Part shown: positions 27,059 to 34,047 of the stretch, piece after piece
Layout: each line of letters begins with the position of its first letter
Position numbering within the stretch: position 1 is the stretch's first letter
Source of the DNA: Arcticibacterium luteifluviistationis
GTDB lineage: Bacteria > Bacteroidota > Bacteroidia > Cytophagales > Spirosomataceae
Direction: 5' to 3'
Assembly (NCBI RefSeq): GCF_003258705.1
Contig: NZ_CP029480.1
Location: 4,030,001 to 4,094,000 of the forward strand
DNA length: 64,000 bases
The notes under the pieces: generated by a model
The model's input: the letters and a program-made list of their open reading frames with translations, nothing else
Told to the model about the DNA's origin: nothing
The model's database searches: none
Program-made: the position numbers and the translations under genes

Positions 27059-27876
27059 GCCTTCTTAGCCTCTTCCCAAAACACATCCATTTCTACCAAA
27101 GTCATATCGGAGAGTTCTTTGCCTAAATCTTTTGCTTTTGATTCTAGGTATTGAAACCTTTTTATAAACTTTTTATTAGTTCTTTCTAATGCTGTTTCAG
27201 GATTGATATCAATAAAGCGAGCATAGTTTACAAGTGAAAATAGAACATCTCCAAATTCGGCTTCTGCCTCTTTGACATCAATTGCCTCTGATTTCTCCGT
27301 ATCAAACTGCTCCTTGAACTCCTGCATCTCCTCCTCTACCTTAGCCCAAACCTGTGATTTCTCTTCCCAGTCAAATCCTATACCTCTAGCCTTTTCTTGA
27401 ATTCGCATGGCTTTGACCAGTGCTGGTAAAGATTTGGGGACACCTCCCAATACAGATTTATTACCTTTTTCTTTTAGCTTGAGCTTCTCCCAATTCTGCT
27501 TTACCTCTTCTTCATTTTCCACCTTTACATCTCCATAAATATGTGGGTGACGAGAAACAAGCTTATCACAAATGCCATGCAAAACCTCTGAAATGTCAAA
27601 CGCCTCTTTTTCCGAACCTATTTTAGCATAAAAAACCAGATGAAGCATGATGTCTCCCAACTCCTTCCTGATTTCCACTAAATCGCCCTCCAAAATAGCA
27701 TCGGACAGCTCATAGGTTTCCTCAATGGTGAGATGACGTAGCGACTCCATTGTCTGTTTTTTATCCCATGGACATTTCTCACGTAACTCATCCATGATGG
27801 TAAGTAACCTATCAAAAGCTACAAGATGATTCATGCGTTCTGGAGTAAATAATGGAGGTTGAGAGGGTATTGACAT
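27055..27876 (-). CDS. mazG: Nucleoside triphosphate pyrophosphohydrolase
   Basis: 273 residues, with two tandem MazG domains. The first holds CPWDKKQTMESLRHLTIEETYEL near residues 35-57, with the EExxE magnesium site, and the second has the matching EFGDVLFSLVNYARF region near 208-222. MazG hydrolyses NTPs, including (d)ATP analogues and possibly damaged nucleotides, to NMP plus pyrophosphate. Length and motifs are standard. It lies just downstream of a bidirectional-looking terminator and ends inside the last codon of the Pmp3-like gene. Confidence 0.95.
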   Translation of the reverse strand: MSIPSQPPLFTPERMNHLVAFDRLLTIMDELREKCPWDKKQTMESLRHLTIEETYELSDAILEGDLVEIRKELGDIMLHLVFYAKIGSEKEAFDISEVLHGICDKLVSRHPHIYGDVKVENEEEVKQNWEKLKLKEKGNKSVLGGVPKSLPALVKAMRIQEKARGIGFDWEEKSQVWAKVEEEMQEFKEQFDTEKSEAIDVKEAEAEFGDVLFSLVNYARFIDINPETALERTNKKFIKRFQYLESKAKDLGKELSDMTLVEMDVFWEEAKKA

Positions 27877-27903
27877 TGATTCTAAATTTTGTTCAAAACT
27901 AAT

Positions 27904-27935
27904 AAAAAAAGGGTTGCTCTAAGAGCAACCCTTTT
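27904..27935 (-). terminator. Rho-independent terminator between mazG and the thioredoxin-like gene
   Basis: Perfect 14-bp palindromic arms (27907-27920 and 27922-27935) around one A, so in RNA the true loop is about five bases. The minus strand reads GAGCAACCCTTTTTTT, giving a good T tract for the upstream thioredoxin-like gene. Confidence 0.9.
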
Positions 27936-27958
27936 ACAGTGTTAAATTTTCCGAGCCT

Positions 27959-28618
27959 TTAATTACTTCTCCAACTCATGGCACAGCCTATGGCTCTAGT
28001 ATTTTGCGTTACTACTGGCTTACCCACTAAAAGGTTCTCTATAGCTTCTTCCACATATTTATTACTCACCAAGCCTGCACTCTTCGGACTATCATCAATA
28101 GCTCCGATATAACGGACAATATTCTTGCCTCCTACTTTCTCCACCACAAAAGCCTGCGGATTTCTGGACACACCATAGCTTTTAGCCACGCCTTTATCAT
28201 CTACTAAATATGGAAATGTAAAACCTTTTTCCAAAGCCCTTTTTTTCATATTCTCATAATTGTCTTCCTCATAAGCTTCTGGGTCGTTAGGGTTTATCGC
28301 AATTAAAGGAAAGCCTTTTGGACTAAATTTTCCATTTAACTGCACTAGCCTTTCTTCATAGGCTTTAGAAAATGGGCAGTGATTACACGTAAACACCAAT
28401 ATAAATCCCTTTGCCGACGAAAAGTCACTAAGCGAGACCATTTTGCCATCTACGTTTTTAAGTTTGAAGTCGCTTACTTCATCTCCAACAGCAAAGCCCC
28501 ACATCGGCAAACTTTCCGCTCCAATGTTTATTCCCCTGGCCTTAACCTGCTTCACTAGACAGGTTCCTAAAAAACCTATGCTGAGTAAAAAGCCTACTAT
28601 TATTAATTTCTTTTTCAT
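27959..28618 (-). CDS. Membrane-anchored thioredoxin-fold protein (redoxin)
   Basis: 219 residues. An N-terminal membrane anchor (about 4-21) holds a redoxin domain in the periplasm. The domain opens with GDEVSDFKLKNVDGKMVSLSDF, and the redox motif is FTCNHCPFS with Cys78 and Cys81. A further conserved Cys213 (IGCAMSW) is near the end. AhpC/TSA-like redoxins of this type occur across Bacteroidota and may act as thiol-disulfide reductases or peroxide-handling proteins; the substrate is unknown. It is a single gene followed by its own terminator. Confidence 0.85.
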   Translation of the reverse strand: MKKKLIIVGFLLSIGFLGTCLVKQVKARGINIGAESLPMWGFAVGDEVSDFKLKNVDGKMVSLSDFSSAKGFILVFTCNHCPFSKAYEERLVQLNGKFSPKGFPLIAINPNDPEAYEEDNYENMKKRALEKGFTFPYLVDDKGVAKSYGVSRNPQAFVVEKVGGKNIVRYIGAIDDSPKSAGLVSNKYVEEAIENLLVGKPVVTQNTRAIGCAMSWRSN

Positions 28619-28844
28619 TTTCTAATTCTTTAAAGTCAATAATTGACCCTTACGAGTTTAAAGGCAAAAACTGTGCTAGTGAATTTGCTAAACCCATTTC
28701 CCTAACGTTTAACTGGGTATTTAATTCCCCGATTGCAAAACGACAGTGCTTTATAATTATTGACAATAACACTTCATTTTTGATATTTTGACAGGAATAT
28801 GTTGTTTTTTTTGTATCTAGATTAACAATAATCAACAAACCTAT

Positions 28845-30350
28845 ATGAAAGCCATTTTATGCGAAACCCATGGAAAACCTGATTCCTTGGTCTTTAAAAA
28901 TATTGACAGCCCTAAGCCGAGTGCGAATGAGGTTCTAATTGACGTGAAAGCCTGTAGTGCAAACTTCCCAGACGTTCTTATCATTCAAAACCTTTATCAA
29001 TTTAAGCCCGAGCTGCCATTTTCGCCAGGAGCAGAAGTGGCAGGAGTCGTAAAAGATTTTGGTGAAAATGTAAAGCATTTCAAAAAAGGCGACAAAGTTT
29101 TGTCTTTGTGCGGCTGGGGAGGATTTGCAGAAGAAGCGGTAGTAGATAAAAATCGTGTTTTCCCTTTGCCGAAAGGCATGGATTACGTCACGGCATCTTC
29201 CTTAATGTATAATTATGGCACCTCTTACCATGCCTTAAAAGACAGGGCTAAACTTTTAAAAGGAGAAACACTCTTGGTGCTAGGTGCCGCTGGTGGTGTT
29301 GGATTAGCAGCGGTAGAGCTCGGAAAAATAATGGGTGCTACGGTGATAGCAGCGGCCTCTTCGGCCGAAAAGCTCGCAGTTTGCAAAGAAAAAGGTGCTA
29401 GCCACCTTATTAATTATGCAGAGGAAGACTTAAAAGCACGCGTTAAAGAGCTTACCAATGGCAAAGGTGTAGATGTAGTTTATGACCCCGTAGGAGACAA
29501 ATGGGCAGAAGCCGCCCTGCGGTCAACAGCTTGGAATGGACGATACTTGGTTGTTGGTTTTGCTGGTGGAGAAATTCCTAAAATACCAATGAACCTTCCG
29601 CTTTTAAAAGGATGTGCCATCATGGGTGTTTTCTGGGGAAGGTTTACAACCGAAGAGCCTGCTTTATCAATCCAAAATATTCAGGAGCTTGGTAAGTTTT
29701 ATCTTGAAGGAAAAATTAAGCCACATATTTATAAACTCTACCCGCTAGAAAAAGGAGCAGATGCCTTAAACGACCTCATGAACAGAAAGGTCACTGGAAA
29801 AGCTGTGGTAATTACTTGTTCTCCCGAAGAAGCAACTGCTTCAGAAAAAGCCAAGCCCAAAGCTAAAAAAACAAAGGAAGTAAACTCCAAAAATGAAATA
29901 TTACAGTTCAAAAATCAAGAAGCGGTTTTATCTTGGGTAGGAAATCCTTTAGGAAAAAGCCCCTGGCTAGAGGTAAGTCAAAAAATGATTGATGAGTTTG
30001 CGGAAGCAACTTTAGATAAACAATGGATTCATATTGACAAAGAGGCCGCGAAGTCAACCGTTTTTGGTGACACCATTGCCCACGGCTATTTGACACTTTC
30101 ACTTATTCCTAAATTAATGTCTGATGTTTATAGCGTTCCTTTTGCCAAAATGGGCATTAATTATGGCACGGAAAAAGTTAGGTTTTTGCACCCTGTGCTC
30201 TCAAATAGTAGAATAAGGCTTAACGCTACGCTCAAACATGCCTCCAAAACTGCGAGCGGCGGGCTCAAAATGATAGTAGAAGCCAGCATTGAGATTGAAG
30301 GAATAGAAAAACCTGCTTGCTATGCAGAGGTAATAAGCGTTTTGAATTAA
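28845..30350 (+). CDS. Fusion: zinc-independent quinone oxidoreductase + MaoC dehydratase
   Basis: 501 residues with two catalytic modules. Residues 1-325 form a medium-chain reductase of the quinone oxidoreductase type: it has the GAAGGVGLAAVELG cofactor loop (147-160) and lacks the Zn ligands of alcohol dehydrogenases. A Lys-rich linker (about 328-350) leads to a MaoC/NodN-like hot-dog domain (355-501) with Asp391 and His396 in DKQWIHID as the catalytic pair, followed by GDTIAHGYLTLSL. The MaoC part should hydrate an enoyl-CoA. This pairing is uncommon and suggests successive steps on an acyl-CoA. No frameshift or stop separates the parts. Confidence 0.88.
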   Translation: MKAILCETHGKPDSLVFKNIDSPKPSANEVLIDVKACSANFPDVLIIQNLYQFKPELPFSPGAEVAGVVKDFGENVKHFKKGDKVLSLCGWGGFAEEAVVDKNRVFPLPKGMDYVTASSLMYNYGTSYHALKDRAKLLKGETLLVLGAAGGVGLAAVELGKIMGATVIAAASSAEKLAVCKEKGASHLINYAEEDLKARVKELTNGKGVDVVYDPVGDKWAEAALRSTAWNGRYLVVGFAGGEIPKIPMNLPLLKGCAIMGVFWGRFTTEEPALSIQNIQELGKFYLEGKIKPHIYKLYPLEKGADALNDLMNRKVTGKAVVITCSPEEATASEKAKPKAKKTKEVNSKNEILQFKNQEAVLSWVGNPLGKSPWLEVSQKMIDEFAEATLDKQWIHIDKEAAKSTVFGDTIAHGYLTLSLIPKLMSDVYSVPFAKMGINYGTEKVRFLHPVLSNSRIRLNATLKHASKTASGGLKMIVEASIEIEGIEKPACYAEVISVLN

Positions 30351-30353
30351 TAC

Positions 30354-30404
30354 GGTAGCGAGGGGTTCACACCCCTCGCTACCAATATTTCGCTCCGCTG
30401 GAGC
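30354..30404. repeat. REP-like double-hairpin element
   Basis: Two adjacent stems: a perfect 13-bp hairpin (arms 30354-30366 and 30371-30383, loop TCAC) with unusually GC-rich arms, and a second 5-bp hairpin GCTCC-GCT-GGAGC (30392-30404). The first resembles a terminator without T tract. The layout recalls short REP-type intergenic repeats of Bacteroidota; the similarity is from memory. Confidence 0.5.
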
Positions 30405-30441
30405 TTCAAAAATGTTTCTTCTTTAAACTAACCTGCTTTCG

Positions 30442-30449
30442 TATTTTTG
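30442..30449 (+). promoter_or_regulatory. Putative -7 promoter element of comB
   Basis: TATTTTTG matches TAnnTTTG and lies seven bases before the ATG at 30456. It also overlaps an in-frame TTG (30447), which therefore is not the start of the gene. No clear -33 box. Confidence 0.4.
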
Positions 30450-30455
30450 CGGCAT

Positions 30456-31166
30456 ATGAAGAGAACAATAGATGTTTGTCTAACGCCCAACTTGATTGAG
30501 CAGCACGATTTAGCCGGAAAAGTAGTCCTGGTCACTGATGTTTTTAGAGCCACTTCGTGCATGGTAGCTGGTTTGGCAACTGGCGTCAAATCTATCACAC
30601 CTGTATTAGAGGTGGATGAATGCCTAAAACTTCAGGCTCAGGGTTATTTAGCTGGAGGAGAAAGACATGCTAAAATGATTGAAGGTTTTGACCTTGACAA
30701 CTCTCCCTTCAGCTATATGGACGAAAAAGCTAAGGGAAAAGATATTGCCATGACTACCACAAACGGTACTTTTGCTATTAATAAGGCCAAAGGAAAAGCT
30801 GACGAAATTTTGGTAGCCTCTTTTTCAAACCTCACTCCTACTGCAAAATATTTGCAAAGTATAGACAAAGACGTGCTCGTAATATGTGCCGGATGGAAAG
30901 GAAGACCAGGCTTGGAAGATATTCTTTTTGCAGGTGCCCTAGTAAAAAAACTAAGCGAAACTCACAAAAACGAAGAGGACAGCACCCACCTAGCCACGGC
31001 AGCTTATGATGATGCGGAAGATGATATGGTGGCCTATTTGCAAAGAGCGAGTCACCTTAAAAGATTGAAAAGCTTAGCAGGAGACGATATTCCTTACTGC
31101 TTAATTAAAGACCAGTTTGATGTGGTAGTTCATTTGGTGGGTGATAAGCTTCTATTAAAAAACTAG
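30456..31166 (+). CDS. comB: 2-phosphosulfolactate phosphatase-like protein (ComB family)
   Basis: 236 residues from ATG 30456; an upstream TTG in frame lies inside a promoter motif. The family pattern is seen in LVTDVFRATSCMVAGL, GGERHAKMIEGFDLDNSP, TTTNGTFAI and CAGWKGRPGLEDILFAGALV, with acidic residues that hold Mg. ComB hydrolyses 2-phosphosulfolactate to sulfolactate in coenzyme M synthesis, but bacteria with ComB-like genes usually lack that pathway, so the biological role here (perhaps sulfolactate or an unrelated phosphoester) is unknown. The 3' end overlaps the convergent AraC gene by four bases. Confidence 0.85.
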   Translation: MKRTIDVCLTPNLIEQHDLAGKVVLVTDVFRATSCMVAGLATGVKSITPVLEVDECLKLQAQGYLAGGERHAKMIEGFDLDNSPFSYMDEKAKGKDIAMTTTNGTFAINKAKGKADEILVASFSNLTPTAKYLQSIDKDVLVICAGWKGRPGLEDILFAGALVKKLSETHKNEEDSTHLATAAYDDAEDDMVAYLQRASHLKRLKSLAGDDIPYCLIKDQFDVVVHLVGDKLLLKN

Positions 31167-32008
31167 TATTTAGCGGGAGTCTTGCCGTATGTTTCTTTGA
31201 AGAGCTTTATAAAATGGGAGATGCTTTCAAAGCCTACCTCCTCGGCCACTTCTGAAACATTTTTATCACTATTTTTTAGTAAGAAAGCGGCACGACTTAA
31301 CCTTTTTGACCGTATCCATACGGCAGGAGATAGCCCAAACTGCTCTTGAAAATCTCTCTTAAAACCCGAAAGACTACGCCCAGAAAGTTTTGAGAGCTCG
31401 CTAATTGTCAGTGGTTTTAGGTAATAGTTTTGCATAAGATAGCCCAAATCTTCTTTTTCACCGCGATAAATCAATCGTAGAACGCTTCTTAGATTATCCC
31501 CATTATCAAACTCCATCAAATGAAGCAACAGTTCATGCAGCTTTAACTTCAAAAACTGATTTAGGTACTTTGTTTTTGTTTTGAAATAGGGCAAAACCGA
31601 TTCTGCAAACTTTCCAAACTTCTCGTTTGAATGCAATACTAAAAGAGCTGAATTATCAAAAGAAACCTTTGCCTCTTCCGGGAAAAGCTCAATATTTTGG
31701 TCTACAAAGTCTTTTATAAGCTTATCTTCAATAAAGAAAACAAGGCTTTTATATGACTCATCAATAGACTCCGACATCAGGTAATAACCCCGTCGTATAA
31801 AAATAACATCGCCTTTTAATACAGTAACGTCGGACTCGGTATTGGTAAAACGCTTCTCCCCTTCGATAACATAGATAACAGCATTTTCTTCGAAAAAGAC
31901 CTCATTTTTAGATGGGTAAATATCACTCCTATAAGCCACAAAAGTCAGCTCCTGAATCTTTAACGCTTCAAATTGGTTTGCCGCTATTTCGGAAGGTACC
32001 CTGAGCAT
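31163..32008 (-). CDS. AraC family transcriptional regulator
   Basis: 281 residues. The C-terminal 100 residues form the AraC double helix-turn-helix (LTISELSKLSGRSLSGFKRDF and the second part FESISHFIKLFKETYGKTP). The N-terminal two thirds resemble the cupin-like sensor of ExsA-type Bacteroidota regulators (VIYVIEGEKRFTNTESD, VIFIRRGYY). The ligand is unknown. It lies 2 bases downstream of a polyprenyl-phosphate glycosyltransferase gene and seems to be in the same transcript, so it may report on envelope or glycan state. This is inference. Confidence 0.85.
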   Translation of the reverse strand: MLRVPSEIAANQFEALKIQELTFVAYRSDIYPSKNEVFFEENAVIYVIEGEKRFTNTESDVTVLKGDVIFIRRGYYLMSESIDESYKSLVFFIEDKLIKDFVDQNIELFPEEAKVSFDNSALLVLHSNEKFGKFAESVLPYFKTKTKYLNQFLKLKLHELLLHLMEFDNGDNLRSVLRLIYRGEKEDLGYLMQNYYLKPLTISELSKLSGRSLSGFKRDFQEQFGLSPAVWIRSKRLSRAAFLLKNSDKNVSEVAEEVGFESISHFIKLFKETYGKTPAKY

Positions 32009-32010
32009 TA

Positions 32011-32955
32011 TTATTTATTTTCAATGATTTCATCAATCACGAAAAACGGTCGTCTTTTTACTTCGATATAAATTCTGCCAATGTACTCTCCTAAGATTCC
32101 AAGAATAATAAGTGTGACACCACCAAGGAAGTACATACCTACGGTTAATGTAGTGGTTCCTGGGATTTCGGCAGGCGTATGCCCTAAAACTTTAAAGCCT
32201 ATCATTCTATGAAGAACAAAGAAAAAGCCAACGATAAAAGAAGGAATAGCTATAATAAAACCAAAGTATGTAGCCAACCTTAATGGCACGTTTGAAAAAC
32301 CAAAAAGACCATCTAGAGCCAACTCCATCAATTTTTTGAAGGTATATTTTACTTCTCCTGCTGCTCTTTCTGCTCTTTCGTATTTAACACCTATTTGTTT
32401 AAAGCCTGCATAAGCACGCAAACCTCTCACAAAACGGATTTGTTCTGGCATTTCTTTGACAATGGCATTCACCACTTTTCTATCCATCACGCAGAAGTCA
32501 CCCGAGTCAAGTGGAATATCAATTTCTGAAATAGCCGCCAGCATTCTATAAAAAGTAGCATAAGCTATCTTTTTAAAAAAGCCTTCTTTCCTTTTGGTTC
32601 TGATGGCATAAACCACTTGATAACCCTCACGCCACTTATCTAAAAACCTATAAAGTTCTTCTGGAGGATCTTGCAAATCGCCATCCATAATTACCACGGC
32701 GTCTCCTTTAGCCTCTTGAATACCCGCTGAAATAGCTGGCTGATGCCCAAAGTTTCTAGAAAGCTTAATTAAACGCACCCGTGAATCTTTCTCTATCAGG
32801 TCTGTCATGATTTCTAAAGAACCATCAGACGAACCATCGTCTACCAGTACTATCTCATAGTCTTCCTTCCATGAAGGTGCTGCGGCTGTTAGTCTGGCAT
32901 AGAGGTTTGGAATATTCTCCTCCTCATTAAAAATCGGAATTACGATAGAAATCAT
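32011..32955 (-). CDS. Polyprenyl-phosphate sugar transferase (GT2, GtrB/DPM-like)
   Basis: 314 residues. The GT2 domain (about 1-220) has IVIPIFNEEENIPNL, VDDGSSDGS and the metal-site DGDLQDPPE, followed by GDFCVMDRKVV. Two C-terminal transmembrane helices (about 232-257 and 268-295) place it in the GtrB/ArnC-like class, which makes polyprenyl-phosphate-linked hexose or aminosugar at the inner membrane for later transfer to lipid A, teichoic acid or glycans. The sugar is unknown. It is operon-linked to an AraC regulator. Confidence 0.9.
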   Translation of the reverse strand: MISIVIPIFNEEENIPNLYARLTAAAPSWKEDYEIVLVDDGSSDGSLEIMTDLIEKDSRVRLIKLSRNFGHQPAISAGIQEAKGDAVVIMDGDLQDPPEELYRFLDKWREGYQVVYAIRTKRKEGFFKKIAYATFYRMLAAISEIDIPLDSGDFCVMDRKVVNAIVKEMPEQIRFVRGLRAYAGFKQIGVKYERAERAAGEVKYTFKKLMELALDGLFGFSNVPLRLATYFGFIIAIPSFIVGFFFVLHRMIGFKVLGHTPAEIPGTTTLTVGMYFLGGVTLIILGILGEYIGRIYIEVKRRPFFVIDEIIENK

Positions 32956-33113
32956 ATATGCTATTAAAGATGCTTTGCAAAAATAGAGAAATTAAGAATG
33001 TGGTTTAATTTTTAACAGAATGCTTTACGTATTCTCTTCGTGGTATCATGGATGCGAAATAATGACATTCCAACAAAACCAAAGTAAATCAGCCTAGTTT
33101 TCTTTTGAAATTG

Positions 33114-33121
33114 TACTTTTG
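33114..33121 (+). promoter_or_regulatory. Putative -7 promoter element
   Basis: TACTTTTG, an exact match to TAnnTTTG, 16 bases before the start of the small membrane protein at 33138. No -33 box at the expected spacing is seen. Confidence 0.35.
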
Positions 33122-33137
33122 CCCCACAATTACGAAC

Positions 33138-33449
33138 ATGGAGAAACTTAAGGAACGTTGGGGCTTAACATCAAACTGGCAAGTATTGGCCATTATAGTA
33201 GTATTTTCTATTAATGGTTCATTTGCCACTTGGGTAGCTAAACCCGTTACAGCATTTTTTGGCCTAAGTCCAGAAACCACAGAACCATACATTCTTTATC
33301 TAGTTTGTAGAATACTCCTAATCTTTCCGATTTACCAATTAACCTTACCACTTGTAGGCTGGGTATTTGGTCAGTTTAAATTCTTTTGGGCCTTTGAAAA
33401 GAAAATGCTTCGCAGAATGGGCTTTAAAAAGTTTTTCCCAGAGGATTGA
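33138..33449 (+). CDS. DUF6787-like small membrane protein
   Basis: 103 residues from ATG 33138; the longer frame from 33105 would start inside the -7 promoter motif. Two probable membrane helices (about 14-35 and 50-76) flank a short polar loop, and the C-terminus is aromatic and basic (FKFFWAFEKKMLRRMGFKKFF). The opening MEKLKERWGLTSNWQ is the pattern of a small Bacteroidota membrane family I recall as DUF6787; the family number is from memory. Function unknown. It is not obviously in an operon. Confidence 0.65.
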   Translation: MEKLKERWGLTSNWQVLAIIVVFSINGSFATWVAKPVTAFFGLSPETTEPYILYLVCRILLIFPIYQLTLPLVGWVFGQFKFFWAFEKKMLRRMGFKKFFPED

Positions 33450-33514
33450 TTTTTAGAAATTTGGAATTTGTCAGGCTAGCGGTTCTTATTCTCCTAGCCA
33501 ATCTTACAAAAGAT

Positions 33515-34009
33515 TCAGGGAGTAGGAGAAGCCATTTCTAATATAGACTCTTCAATAGTCTGATTTTTATGAATTAAACTTGAATTAAACCAACCTAATT
33601 TCACTTTAGAGCTATCTACCGGACTCTTATAAGCGAAGAGTATCTTTTCGTCCTCAAAATCTTCATCCAATTCAAGTCTATTAAGAATAGTAAAAGATTC
33701 ACTTAACAGATATTCTCTTGTCTTACGATTCAGTGCTATAAAAGTTATACTTGGTTCGTAGGACTTTGCCGTATCCAATGATTCCTTCGCAAATTCACTT
33801 AACAGTTTTTCATATTGACTTGGTCTCGATATCCAAACATTTTTAACGCCGTATATGTATCTTGTATCACCTTTCATATAATGTTTTGTAGTGATGTATT
33901 GAATGTCTTCCAGAACAACTTTTGACCTAAAAAAAATCCAAGCCTCAAAATAGTATACTAGAAAAGATACGATACAGAGATAACCAAGTATTTTTATTTT
34001 ACTTCCCAT
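33515..34009 (-). CDS. Hypothetical membrane-anchored protein
   Basis: 164 residues. One N-terminal transmembrane helix (about 7-27) is followed by a soluble domain of about 135 residues with mixed charge and no cysteines. I see no known motif and do not recognise a family. It is on the same strand as the PQQ dehydrogenase gene upstream, with a 38-base gap, so the two could be one transcript; a link in function is only a guess. Confidence 0.55.
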   Translation of the reverse strand: MGSKIKILGYLCIVSFLVYYFEAWIFFRSKVVLEDIQYITTKHYMKGDTRYIYGVKNVWISRPSQYEKLLSEFAKESLDTAKSYEPSITFIALNRKTREYLLSESFTILNRLELDEDFEDEKILFAYKSPVDSSKVKLGWFNSSLIHKNQTIEESILEMASPTP

Positions 34010-34047
34010 ATTTTTATTCTACCTAAAACTTAAGGTTCAATAGAGGA

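Noticed and set aside
28650-28838. 62-codon minus-strand frame in the gap before the reductase-MaoC gene
   Set aside because: No signal, motif or start context; AT-rich gap with promoter-like sequence is the simpler reading.
33474-33499. A 6-bp hairpin after the DUF6787-like gene
   Set aside because: The stem is short and lacks a T tract, so I do not call it a terminator.
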